DNA of 64,000 nucleotides from Burkholderia sp. D-99 (GTDB lineage: Bacteria > Pseudomonadota > Gammaproteobacteria > Burkholderiales > Burkholderiaceae). How positions within the stretch are numbered: the first letter of the stretch is position 1; each line of letters opens with the position of its first letter. The notes under the pieces were generated by a model that saw only the letters and a program-made list of their open reading frames with translations, did no database searches and was not told the DNA's origin. Both the position numbers and the translations under genes were made by a program. The stretch covers positions 205,527-269,526 of the forward strand of contig NZ_JAAOXM010000012.1 of the NCBI RefSeq assembly GCF_011605345.1, in the 5' to 3' direction. Shown here in pieces: positions 45,066 to 53,033 of the stretch.

Positions 45066-45320
45066 TTACTGAGCCGGCTGCATGCCCTGCGTGGCGGCCT
45101 TGTGCTGCGCGGCCTGCTCTTCAGCATGCTTCTTCGCCATGTGGTGGCCGACGATACAGCCGCCGACCGCGCCGACGACCGCGTGGTGCCCCGCATAGTG
45201 GCCGGCCACACCGCCGACCACTGCGCCCTTCATGCAGCCCGCCGCGTGCGCGCTGCCGATCGTGGCCAGCGCAACGATCGCGGCGCCGGCGCACAGCCTG
45301 ATGTGTCGAATGGGCATCAT
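45066..45320 (-). CDS. Small exported glycine-zipper protein
   Basis: An 84-residue protein with a signal peptide ending near SAHAAG. The mature part has the glycine-zipper-like segment GAVVGGVAGHYAGHHAVVGA and a Lys/Gln-rich tail. Two cysteines (C29, C54) could form a disulphide. Glycine-zipper proteins often associate with the outer membrane. Function unknown. Confidence 0.72.
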   Translation of the reverse strand: MMPIRHIRLCAGAAIVALATIGSAHAAGCMKGAVVGGVAGHYAGHHAVVGAVGGCIVGHHMAKKHAEEQAAQHKAATQGMQPAQ

Positions 45321-45357
45321 GTTTTCATTCTCCTCTTGTCGTAGTCAGTCGAGCCGC

Positions 45358-45645
45358 TTAATCCCAGCGGCGGCCGCGCCAGTCGCCGCGATCATGCCAT
45401 TCGTGCTCGCGCCATTCACGGCGGCGCCACTCGTGTTCGCGCCATTCGCGCGCACGCCAGCCGTCATCGCGATAGCCGACCGGAGCGTACATGACGGGCG
45501 GAGGCGGCGCCACGTAGACGGGTGCCGGCGCCGCATAGGCAGGTACACCGATGCCGACCGACAGGTCGACGTGGGCCGATGCGACGCCCGAAGCTGCCAG
45601 CGCCGCTACACCGAGAACTGCACCGAGAATGAGTTTCTTGTTCAT
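45358..45645 (-). CDS. Small secreted protein with WREHEW repeats
   Basis: A 95-residue exported protein with a signal peptide ending ASAHV. A Pro/Ala/Tyr segment follows, and then a basic C-terminus built of near-repeats (WREHEWRRREWREHEW). I do not recognise a function. Similar YXWXX-type small exported proteins are common in Burkholderia, usually unnamed. Confidence 0.72.
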   Translation of the reverse strand: MNKKLILGAVLGVAALAASGVASAHVDLSVGIGVPAYAAPAPVYVAPPPPVMYAPVGYRDDGWRAREWREHEWRRREWREHEWHDRGDWRGRRWD

Positions 45646-45947
45646 CTCGCGACTCCCTGCACGTGTCGTGCGTCATGTGAATACGGTTCGGAGTCTAGGC
45701 ACCGGGCACTGACACAGGTGAAACGGGTATGCGAGACCGGTAACGGACGTTTACGGCTGCCCGCAAAGCCTTGCCGGACAAGGAAGAGGCGGCACTCCAG
45801 ATACCGTTGCAACGGTGCATCGGGCCGGTAAAGGAGGGATTTTCAGCACGAAGCCGGGCGATCGGTACGCGCCGGCGTGCACTGGAACGGGCATGCGCCG
45901 AGAGCGAACCGCCCGCACCGTACGCGGGCGATTCGCAAGCATGGGCG
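45646..45947. other. Intergenic region between the small secreted genes and egtD
   Basis: About 300 bases without a credible gene. It must contain the promoter of the 45358 gene; I see no sequence I can name with confidence. Confidence 0.35.
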
Positions 45948-46961
45948 TTACGCGCGGATATCGTCGACGCTGCGCAGCCAGTGCACGCTGAACAGGTTGT
46001 CCGCGTCGGTCCACACGGTATCGGGCTCGAATCCTGCGCGGCGCGCGATCGCATGGAAGCCGTCGATCGTGAACTTGTGCGAATTCTCCGTGTGGATGCG
46101 CTCGCCGGCGTCGAAGCGGAACGCATGGCCACGTACGTGCACGGTCTGCGCGATGTCGCTGACGAGATGCATCTCGATGCGCTGCCGCGCGCTGTCGTAG
46201 AACGCGCAATGCGAGAACGCGTCGACGTCGAAATCCGCGCCGAGCTCAGTGTTCGCGCGCACCAGCAGGTTCAGGTTGAACTGCGCGGTCACGCCCTGCG
46301 CATCGTTGTACGCGTCGTGCAGCGTGCGCGTGTCCTTCACGAGATCGGCGCCGACCAGCAAGCCGCCGCCTCGCAGCAGCCGCGCCGCATCGCGCAGGAA
46401 CGCATCGGCTTCTTCCGGCGAGAAGTTGCCGATCGTCGAGCCGGGAAAGAAGCCGATGCGCCGCCGCGGCGTTTCGGTCAGCCCGGCCAGTTGCTCGGCC
46501 TTCGTGTAGTCGGCTGCGATCGGCTCGACGTCGAGCCACGGATACTCGGCACGCAGCCGCGCGGCGGCGTCGTGCAGGTAGTCGGCGGAGATGTCCACCG
46601 GCACGTAGCGCGCCGGCGCATTCGCATAGTTGCCCGCGAACGCGTCGAGCAGCACGCGGATCTTCTCGAGCGAGCCCGCGCCGAATTCGACGATGTCCGC
46701 ATGCGGGCCGACGCGCCGCACGATCTCGGCCGCGCGATCGCGCAGGATGCCGAGCTCGGTGCGGGTCGGGTAATACTCGGGCAGTTCGCAGATGCGATCG
46801 AACAGCGCGGAGCCGGCCGCATCGTAGAAGTATTTCGGCGGAATGCTGCGCGGCGTACGCGACAGTCCGTCGATCAGGTCGCGCTCGAACGCGCTCGGCC
46901 GCGAATCGCGGGCGGGTTGCTGGCCACCGCTCGTGGCCGTCTGGTCAGACGTCTCGCGCAA
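45948..46961 (-). CDS. egtD: L-histidine N-alpha-methyltransferase EgtD
   Basis: A 337-residue SAM-dependent enzyme that trimethylates histidine to hercynine, the first step of ergothioneine synthesis. The family core is clear: IPPKYFYDAAGSALFDRICE, the SAM motif VEFGAGSLEKIRVLLDAF, and GFFPGSTIGNF. The gene overlaps the upstream egtB by 17 bases, so the two are translationally linked. Confidence 0.95.
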   Translation of the reverse strand: MRETSDQTATSGGQQPARDSRPSAFERDLIDGLSRTPRSIPPKYFYDAAGSALFDRICELPEYYPTRTELGILRDRAAEIVRRVGPHADIVEFGAGSLEKIRVLLDAFAGNYANAPARYVPVDISADYLHDAAARLRAEYPWLDVEPIAADYTKAEQLAGLTETPRRRIGFFPGSTIGNFSPEEADAFLRDAARLLRGGGLLVGADLVKDTRTLHDAYNDAQGVTAQFNLNLLVRANTELGADFDVDAFSHCAFYDSARQRIEMHLVSDIAQTVHVRGHAFRFDAGERIHTENSHKFTIDGFHAIARRAGFEPDTVWTDADNLFSVHWLRSVDDIRA

Positions 46962-48168
46962 GTCGCACTCCCGTGAATTGCCAGCGCGCGGCCGGCGGAA
47001 AGAAATTGCGGTACGTCGGCCGTTCGTGCCCGGGCGGCGTCGCGATGCTGCTGCCGCGCAGGACCTGCTGGCCGACCATGAACTTGCCGTTGTATTCGGC
47101 CGCGACGCCTGCGAGCGGCCGAAAGCCCGGGTACGGCTCGTAGGACGAGCGCGTCCATTGCCACACGTGCCCGAGCATCTGCCGGATGCCTTCGGCGGGG
47201 AACGCGGCTTCCCATTCGAATTCGGTCGGCAGGCGCGCGCCGGCCCATTCCGCGTACGCGGCCGCTTCGTAGAAGCTCACGTGGCACACCGGTGCGTCGG
47301 GTGCGAGCGGTTCGACGCCGTGCAGGCCGAACCTGCGCCGTACGCGCGTGGCGGCCGCATCGTCGTCGTCGGGCATCCAGTACGCGGGCCCTTGCCACCC
47401 TTCCCGCTGCACCGTGGCCCAGCCGTCGGACAGCCAGAACTCGGGGCGCGTGTAGCCGCCGTCGGCGATGAACGCCGCGAATTCCGCATTCGTCACGAGG
47501 CGGCTCGCGATCTCGTACGGCCGCACGAGCGCCGTATGACGCGGCCGTTCGTTGTCGAACGAGAACGCATCGCCGTCGTGGCCGATCTCGACGAGCCCAC
47601 CCGGCTGGTGCAGCCAGTGCTGCGCCCCGGCATCGCCCGCGGCCATCGCGCCCGCGTCCGTCCCGTTGCGCGGCCGGAACGCCGGCTTCAGCGGGTTGCA
47701 CGAGAACGCGTGCAGCATGTCGGTGACGATCAGTTCCTGGTGCTGCTGCTCGTGATGCAGGCCGAGCACGATCTCGGGTGCAATCGTATCGAGCAGCGCG
47801 GCATCGGCGCCGGCCAGCGCGCGCAGCATCGCGTCGTCGACGTATTGCCGGTACGCATGCACCTCGTCGAGCGACGGGCGCGTGAGCAGCCCGCGTTGCG
47901 GCCGCGGGTGACGCGGGCCGAGTGCTTCGTAATAGGAATTGAAGAGGAACTGGAAGGCGGCGTCGAACGGCGTGTAGCCGGGCACGCGGCGCATCAGCAC
48001 GACGGTTTCGAAGAACCAGGTCGTATGCGCGAGATGCCATTTCGTCGGGCTGGCGTCGGGCATCGACTGCACGGCCTGGTCTTCGGCGGACAGCGTCGCG
48101 GTCAACGCGACGCTATGCGCGCGCACGTCCTGGTAACGGCGCTGAAGGTGTGATGCAAGGAGGCTCAT
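46945..48168 (-). CDS. egtB: Hercynine oxygenase EgtB
   Basis: A 407-residue non-haem iron enzyme joining a thiol to hercynine with O2 in ergothioneine synthesis. The N-terminal DinB-like domain supplies iron ligands (HTTWFFE and HHEQQHQE), and the C-terminal formylglycine-generating-enzyme-like domain binds substrate. I chose the ATG at 48166-48168, where the conserved start MSLLASHLQRRYQDVRAHS begins; the frame runs open to 48597. No EgtA, EgtC or EgtE gene is adjacent, so the thiol donor (gamma-glutamylcysteine or cysteine) is open. Confidence 0.93.
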   Translation of the reverse strand: MSLLASHLQRRYQDVRAHSVALTATLSAEDQAVQSMPDASPTKWHLAHTTWFFETVVLMRRVPGYTPFDAAFQFLFNSYYEALGPRHPRPQRGLLTRPSLDEVHAYRQYVDDAMLRALAGADAALLDTIAPEIVLGLHHEQQHQELIVTDMLHAFSCNPLKPAFRPRNGTDAGAMAAGDAGAQHWLHQPGGLVEIGHDGDAFSFDNERPRHTALVRPYEIASRLVTNAEFAAFIADGGYTRPEFWLSDGWATVQREGWQGPAYWMPDDDDAAATRVRRRFGLHGVEPLAPDAPVCHVSFYEAAAYAEWAGARLPTEFEWEAAFPAEGIRQMLGHVWQWTRSSYEPYPGFRPLAGVAAEYNGKFMVGQQVLRGSSIATPPGHERPTYRNFFPPAARWQFTGVRLARDV

Positions 48169-48667
48169 CGGTTTACCGTTCACGTCGCGATTCGCTGCGT
48201 TGCGTTGCCGGAAAAAGGAAAGCCTTGCGCGTGATGCGCGCGGCTGACGTGCGACCTGCTGCTGCGTCGTCGGGCAGCCGGCGCGCGCGCCGGGCCGCGA
48301 ATGCGGCGTCACTTCATCTGCCCGTGCAGAACAGTATGGTCCAGAAATGTGAATGCTGCGAATCGGGATGCCGGCGAAACGCGAACGAAAGAGAAATGAA
48401 AGTGTTGGCTGCGCGCATGTCGGATGCGTGACATACGGGCCATGCTTGCCCCGTTCGGGCGAGAGCGCCTTGTGCGACGCGCTTGTCGGCGCATGCGGGC
48501 TACTGACGCCCCATGACATCCGCGCAGCGATCGTGAGTGAAGGCCTGGTGATGCACGGGTTTGTCTGACGAACGCGTGCGTGCGCCCCCATCGGCACGGC
48601 GATGAACCACCCCGCCCTTCGTCCGGGATCCGCAGCTACACACGCTTCGAAAAATTTTTTGCGCCGA
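48169..48667. other. Intergenic region between egtB and the AhpD-like gene
   Basis: About 500 bases with no credible gene. It holds the egtB leader on the left and, at its right edge, the ECF41-type promoter. Confidence 0.4.
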
Positions 48668-48695
48668 TGTCACACACGCGGGGGGCTCGCTCGTC
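48668..48695 (+). promoter_or_regulatory. ECF41-type promoter (TGTCACA-N17-CGTC)
   Basis: TGTCACA at 48668-48674 and CGTC at 48692-48695 match the promoter pattern described for ECF41 sigma factors, which typically drive their own carboxymuconolactone-decarboxylase/oxidoreductase partner gene. The two genes that follow are exactly such a pair. Confidence 0.75.
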
Positions 48696-48729
48696 ATATC
48701 ACCGGAACCCACACGAAAGGAGAAGGACC

Positions 48730-49206
48730 ATGACTGCGAAACTCAATCCGTTTGCCGCCGCGCCGGCACTGATGAAGAACTGGATGACCGTATCGGTCGC
48801 CGCCGCGCAGAGCCTCGAACCGACGCTAATCGAGCTCGTGAAGATCCGCGCATCGCAAATCAACGCGTGCGCGAACTGCATTAACATGCACACGGCCGAA
48901 GCACGCGCGCAAGGCGAGACCGAGCAGCGCATCTACCTGCTTTCCGCGTGGCGCGAAGCGCCCTGCTACACCGACCGCGAACGCGCGGCGCTCGGCTGGA
49001 CCGACGCGCTCACGCGGCTGTCGGAGGGCCACGCCGCGCACGAAGCGGCCTACGCGGCGCTGAACGACCACTTCAGCCAGGAGGAACAGGTGAAACTCAC
49101 GCTGATGATCAACGTGATCAACGGCTGGAACCGGCTCGCGGTCGGCTTCGGGCTGTGGATCGACCCGGCCGATGCGAAGGCCGCCGCCGCGAAGATGGTG
49201 GCCTGA
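48730..49206 (+). CDS. AhpD-like carboxymuconolactone decarboxylase-family protein
   Basis: A 158-residue AhpD/CMD-fold protein. The redox motif CANC is at residues 47-50 with H54, as in peroxidase-type members. GAAAGGAGAAGG lies just upstream of the ATG at 48730. It overlaps the ECF41 sigma gene by one base (TGATG). Genes of this family are the usual partner and target of ECF41 sigma factors. Confidence 0.92.
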   Translation: MTAKLNPFAAAPALMKNWMTVSVAAAQSLEPTLIELVKIRASQINACANCINMHTAEARAQGETEQRIYLLSAWREAPCYTDRERAALGWTDALTRLSEGHAAHEAAYAALNDHFSQEEQVKLTLMINVINGWNRLAVGFGLWIDPADAKAAAAKMVA

Positions 49207-50087
49207 TGCCGACCCTCGACCCGGCCAAGGGCAGCGCGGAAGAACGGGCCGATGCGGCCGCGAGTTTCGACCCGCTGCGCCGCACGCTGATCCGCGTCGC
49301 GTACCGGATGCTCGGTTCCGTCGCGGATGCCGAGGACATGGTGCAGGAGGCGTTCATCCGCTGGATGGACGTCGAGCGCACCGAGGTGCGCGTGCCCGAG
49401 GCGTTCCTGCGCCGCATGGTGATGCGCATGTGCCTCGACCAGCTGAAGTCCGCGCGGCACCAGCGCGAGACCTATATCGGCCCGTGGCTGCCCGAGCCGG
49501 TCGTCGAGGAAGACGAACAGGAAGACGTCACGCTGCCGCTGCTGCTCGCGCTCGAACGGCTCTCGCCGCTCGAACGCGCGGCGTTCCTGCTGCACGACGT
49601 GTTCGGCCTCGAGTTCGACGAAGTGGCCACGACGATCCAGCGCGATGCAGCCGCGTGCCGGCAGCTCGCCGCGCGGGCACGCACGCACGTGCGCGAGGCG
49701 CGGCCGCGTTTCCATGTCGAGAAACAGCGCGGGATCGAATTGGCGGAAGCGTTCTTTGCGGCGTCACGCAGCGGCGACATGCGCGCGCTCGGCGCGATGC
49801 TCGCCGAGGACGTGAGCCTGCATTCGGACGGCGGCGGCAAGCGCACGGCTGCGGGCAAGCCGGTGTTCGGCTTCGAACGCGTGATGAAGGTGCACGAGTA
49901 CCTGGCCGAGCTGTTCGCGACGCATGCGTCGAAGCTCGTGCGTGCCGGGTTCATCAACGGGCTGCCGGGTTTCGTCACGCTGGAATCCGACGGCGAGCTG
50001 CAGACCACGGCGCTCGAGATCGAGGACGGAAAGATCGTCGCGATCTATGTCGTGCGTAATCCCGACAAGTTGAAGCATCTGCACTGA
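49206..50087 (+). CDS. ECF41-family sigma factor with regulatory C-terminal domain
   Basis: A 293-residue extracytoplasmic-function sigma factor: sigma2 at about residues 22-90, sigma4 at 110-168, then a SnoaL-like C-terminal domain that replaces an anti-sigma factor. The three ECF41 signatures are present: WLPEP (94-98), DGGGK (208-212) and NPDKL (285-289). The start is the ATG at 49206, coupled to the upstream stop. The ECF41-type promoter at 48668 suggests autoregulation. Confidence 0.95.
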   Translation: MPTLDPAKGSAEERADAAASFDPLRRTLIRVAYRMLGSVADAEDMVQEAFIRWMDVERTEVRVPEAFLRRMVMRMCLDQLKSARHQRETYIGPWLPEPVVEEDEQEDVTLPLLLALERLSPLERAAFLLHDVFGLEFDEVATTIQRDAAACRQLAARARTHVREARPRFHVEKQRGIELAEAFFAASRSGDMRALGAMLAEDVSLHSDGGGKRTAAGKPVFGFERVMKVHEYLAELFATHASKLVRAGFINGLPGFVTLESDGELQTTALEIEDGKIVAIYVVRNPDKLKHLH

Positions 50088-50180
50088 GGGCGGCGGAATC
50101 GCGCGCCGTGCGCATGCACGGCCGCGCTGCGCTCCGTCCTGCCGCCCTGCTTTACCGGCCGCCGGTTCGTGCTCGTGCGA

Positions 50181-50696
50181 TCAATACGTCCCGGTCACCA
50201 GGTTGCGGATCACGATCATCAGGAAGCCGAGCAACGGCGTCGCGACCGCGAAACCGGTCGCCGCGAGCCAGTTCGTGCCGCCTTGCGCTTCCAGCAGCGC
50301 GAGAAACGATTCGCGGGACGTCGCGTTCGGGCGCAGCTTGTCGATCTTGCGCTCGACGTGCGCCTTGTAGATGCCGTTCCCGTACCAGCCGAGCGACACC
50401 GCGATCCCGATCGTGACCGGGTCGAGCGTGCTCGATTCGAAGTACTTCGGGAAGAACAGCAGCTCGACCAGCGTGATCGCGAGCGACACGCCAAGGACGG
50501 CCGCCGCCTGCCAGTACATGCATCGATACGCCATCCAGACCGGGCCCAGGAAACAGGCTGCCCAGTTCCACGACTGCCGGTTCTTTCGCGACGCGGCGAG
50601 CGTCCATTTCTTCTCGAACCAGGGGGCTTTCTTGCCGACGTAAGCGGCGATTTCGTCGTTGCTTGCGGACGATGTGGCGGTTGTGACGTCGGACAT
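50181..50696 (-). CDS. DUF2628-like membrane protein
   Basis: A 171-residue protein with a soluble N-terminal part and three to four membrane segments. The core SWNWAACFLGPVWMAYRCMYW resembles the DUF2628 family, whose members have no firm function. A longer frame to 50787 in another phase is a shadow. It stands alone. Confidence 0.85.
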   Translation of the reverse strand: MSDVTTATSSASNDEIAAYVGKKAPWFEKKWTLAASRKNRQSWNWAACFLGPVWMAYRCMYWQAAAVLGVSLAITLVELLFFPKYFESSTLDPVTIGIAVSLGWYGNGIYKAHVERKIDKLRPNATSRESFLALLEAQGGTNWLAATGFAVATPLLGFLMIVIRNLVTGTY

Positions 50697-50902
50697 GGTC
50701 GTGTGCTCTCAGTCGCGCGGGTCGCGCGTCGTTGTTTTGATACGTTGGAAATCGGGCGACGGCCGGAACAGCCGCTTCGATGCGCACACGATTCTACGCG
50801 CGGCGTAGCGGCCGTTGTATGGCGAATCGAGGTGTCGGTGAGGAAGGATGCGATGCCGTGGATCACACAACGCATCGGGGCGACACGCGTTGTTTCGGCC
50901 GG

Positions 50903-50941
50903 AAAAAGAAAAACGCCACGCGAAGTTGCCGCGTGGCGTTT
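50903..50941 (-). terminator. Rho-independent terminator of tRNA-Val
   Basis: A 12-bp perfect stem AAACGCCACGCG/CGCGTGGCGTTT with a seven-base loop. On the minus strand it is followed by a T-rich tract (TTTTTCTTTTT). It lies about 65 bases after the tRNA 3' end. Confidence 0.85.
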
Positions 50942-51005
50942 GTATGTTGGCGAGCCGCATTGCCTGTAGGCAAGTTGTGCTGCCAGACCCCTTCATTTTG
51001 TTCGT

Positions 51006-51082
51006 TGGTAGGCTCGATTGGATTCGAACCAACGACCCCCACCATGTCAAGGTGGTGCTCTAACCAACTGAGCTACGAGCCT
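51006..51082 (-). tRNA. tRNA-Val(GAC)
   Basis: The minus strand folds into a full cloverleaf: acceptor stem AGGCTCG/CGAGCCT with discriminator A, anticodon stem CCACC/GGTGG around the loop TTGACAT (anticodon GAC), and T arm GGTTCGAATCC. The CCA end is encoded (51006-51008). Length 77 bases including CCA. Confidence 0.97.
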
Positions 51083-51239
51083 AAGAAGCCGCGAATTATA
51101 GAGAGGGTTTTTGAGGAGCACAAGCCCCTTCGTGAAAATTTTTTGAATCGTGGTGCGCGGAGGGTGACGATCGATGTTGGATGGCGATGCCAGGGACGCT
51201 GGCTTCACCGCTTCGCATCACAGCAAAACGTGTCGATGC

Positions 51240-51513
51240 GCTGTGATGTTATCCACATTGCCCTCTGGATAACCCTCCGGCAAGCCTCTGGATTCACAGT
51301 GGAACGATTGAGGATATGTCGCCGCGGCTGTGAATCGACGAAAAGTTGTTCTGTGCTGCGCGGAACTGTTCACGCGACACACCCATGGTTATGCATCCTG
51401 CATCCTGTAGAAAATTCAGGACGTTAGGGACGTTATCCACTGTGGGGCACAGGGCTTGTTAACTATCACTACGTATGTATACGAACCCTGTTAACACCTT
51501 TGGATAAGCACAG
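51240..51513 (-). other. Module B: inverted relative of the origin-like module A
   Basis: Read on the minus strand this region shares ten short elements with module A in the same order. DnaA boxes: a perfect TTATCCACA at 51249-51257, and one-mismatch copies at 51264-51272, 51433-51441 and 51499-51507. GTWWAC sites are at 51458, 51477 and 51490. CACAG/CTGTG pentamers occur nine times in 51219-51526. Both modules place GTGGATAAC 23 bases after GTTAAC. The region is non-coding and lies beside tRNA-Val. Function is unproven; it could be a second initiator-binding or titration site. Confidence 0.6.
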
Positions 51514-51678
51514 TCCGCCGACTGTGGTCCGCGCAGGATATGTACTGCGTGCACCCGTCGGACAAACGAAACGGCAAGCTGTGACGCGCATCGGGTGATG
51601 CGCAAGCCGCCGCATCTGTAGATCTGTAGAATCGCCGGCATTCAGGATGCGAAGGCCTGGCGCACAGGCTCACGGCAC

Positions 51679-51933
51679 ATGACCGATTCTTCGTTGACCC
51701 GGCTCGACGCACTCGATATCGATGCCGTCGTACACCGGTTGCAGCAACATGCGGGCGACATCCTGCTCGAGCAACGCGTGTCGATCCCGGAAGCCGAAGT
51801 CCTGTGTTGCCGCTACAAGGGCGAACGATTCAACGTGAAGTTCGATCTCGACTACGGGGTGTTTGTCGATCACGTCGGGAAGCTGTCCCGCAAAGACATC
51901 GAAGAGATCGTCAGATGGCTCGTCACGGTGTGA
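51679..51933 (+). CDS. Small conserved-looking protein, unknown function
   Basis: An 84-residue acidic protein (MTDSSLTRLDALD...) with balanced composition and an alpha/beta look (CCRYKGERFNVKFDLDYGVFVDH). No signal peptide or membrane segment. There is no strong ribosome site, so the start is uncertain. I do not recognise it. It directly follows module B. Confidence 0.55.
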   Translation: MTDSSLTRLDALDIDAVVHRLQQHAGDILLEQRVSIPEAEVLCCRYKGERFNVKFDLDYGVFVDHVGKLSRKDIEEIVRWLVTV

Positions 51934-52137
51934 ACCGGATGATGAGAAGCACAGGCAGATGATCGATTCATTGACTGCGCTGCAGCGCTCGTACGGTTCG
52001 ATTGCATGGCGCGGGCCGGGACAGTACGTCATCGAAGGGCATTGATGCGGTGCGTGATTGATCGATGTCTCCTACGGCGCGATGAACCCGAATAAAGAGC
52101 AGAGCGACGCGAGCCGTGCTCGCAACTGGAGCAAGTA

Positions 52138-52854
52138 ATGGGACCGAGCGTTTGCCATCGGCACGGACACGCTTCCACGGCGACAACGTCGACAGGCGTT
52201 GCCGCACGCATCAGGCTGCGCGGGCAGTGTGAGCCCGGCGAACTCGTGAAGGTCTCGCTCGACCGGCCGAGATACAGCTGGGAGATGTGGATGATGCGCG
52301 CCGAGCTCGACGAGCACGAGGTCGACGCGACCTTGGTCGATCAGGTCGCGCACGTGAAGGCATTTCCGAAGATCGCGGCGCTGGAGCGCTTGCGCGCGTA
52401 TGTCTGTTTGGCGTGCCTTGACGAACTGCTCGTGCGCTCCGGCGAAGCGCCGTATAAACCGACGACGAAAGAGCAGGCGTTCGACACGTCCATCGTCGCG
52501 GCGAATGCCAAATGGCCTAGCAATCACGCGCGATGCGAGCTTCATGGGCTGATCCGGCCGACGCGGGCATCGCCGGATATCGAAACGGCGATCCTGACGA
52601 TCGACGTGATCCGTGATTGTCACGTCGTGCGAGTAACCAATGGCAGCGTGAAGCATGAATCCGCGTATTGGTTCGACGAAGCGTTTTTGCGCAAGGTGCT
52701 CGGGCCGGATATCGACATCGTCGATTCAACGTTCCGGATCGACGATCGGGCCATGTTCGTGCGGCTGTGGGACGCCGGTGAGTACGTGTGTCCGGTGTGC
52801 CTGCGGGAGGTGTTGAAACGTAGCGGCCTGGGCGATGGCAACGCGCCAGCCTGA
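52138..52854 (+). CDS. Cys-motif protein built of two related halves, unknown function
   Basis: A 238-residue protein whose halves look duplicated: the first contains YVCLACLDELLVRSG, and the second ends YVCPVCLREVLKRSG. Each CxxC pair, with upstream Cys (GQCEPGEL and RCELHGL), could form a zinc ribbon. GGAG lies seven bases before the ATG. I do not recognise the family. It lies between module B and the vgrG island, in a stretch that reads as less GC-rich than the core genes. Confidence 0.65.
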   Translation: MGPSVCHRHGHASTATTSTGVAARIRLRGQCEPGELVKVSLDRPRYSWEMWMMRAELDEHEVDATLVDQVAHVKAFPKIAALERLRAYVCLACLDELLVRSGEAPYKPTTKEQAFDTSIVAANAKWPSNHARCELHGLIRPTRASPDIETAILTIDVIRDCHVVRVTNGSVKHESAYWFDEAFLRKVLGPDIDIVDSTFRIDDRAMFVRLWDAGEYVCPVCLREVLKRSGLGDGNAPA

Positions 52855-53033
52855 CCCGAACGATGCGACGGCGGCCGGCGCAATCCGCATGACGAATCGT
52901 GCCGCGCGTGTTGCGGTCATGCCCCTGTTCCTGGTCCGACGATTAGCGTTAATGCCCTGATTAAACGGTAGAATCTCGCGCGACTGAGTCACAGACACCA
53001 TCCGAGGGTGCTGAAATAAAAAAGGGCTGCATC

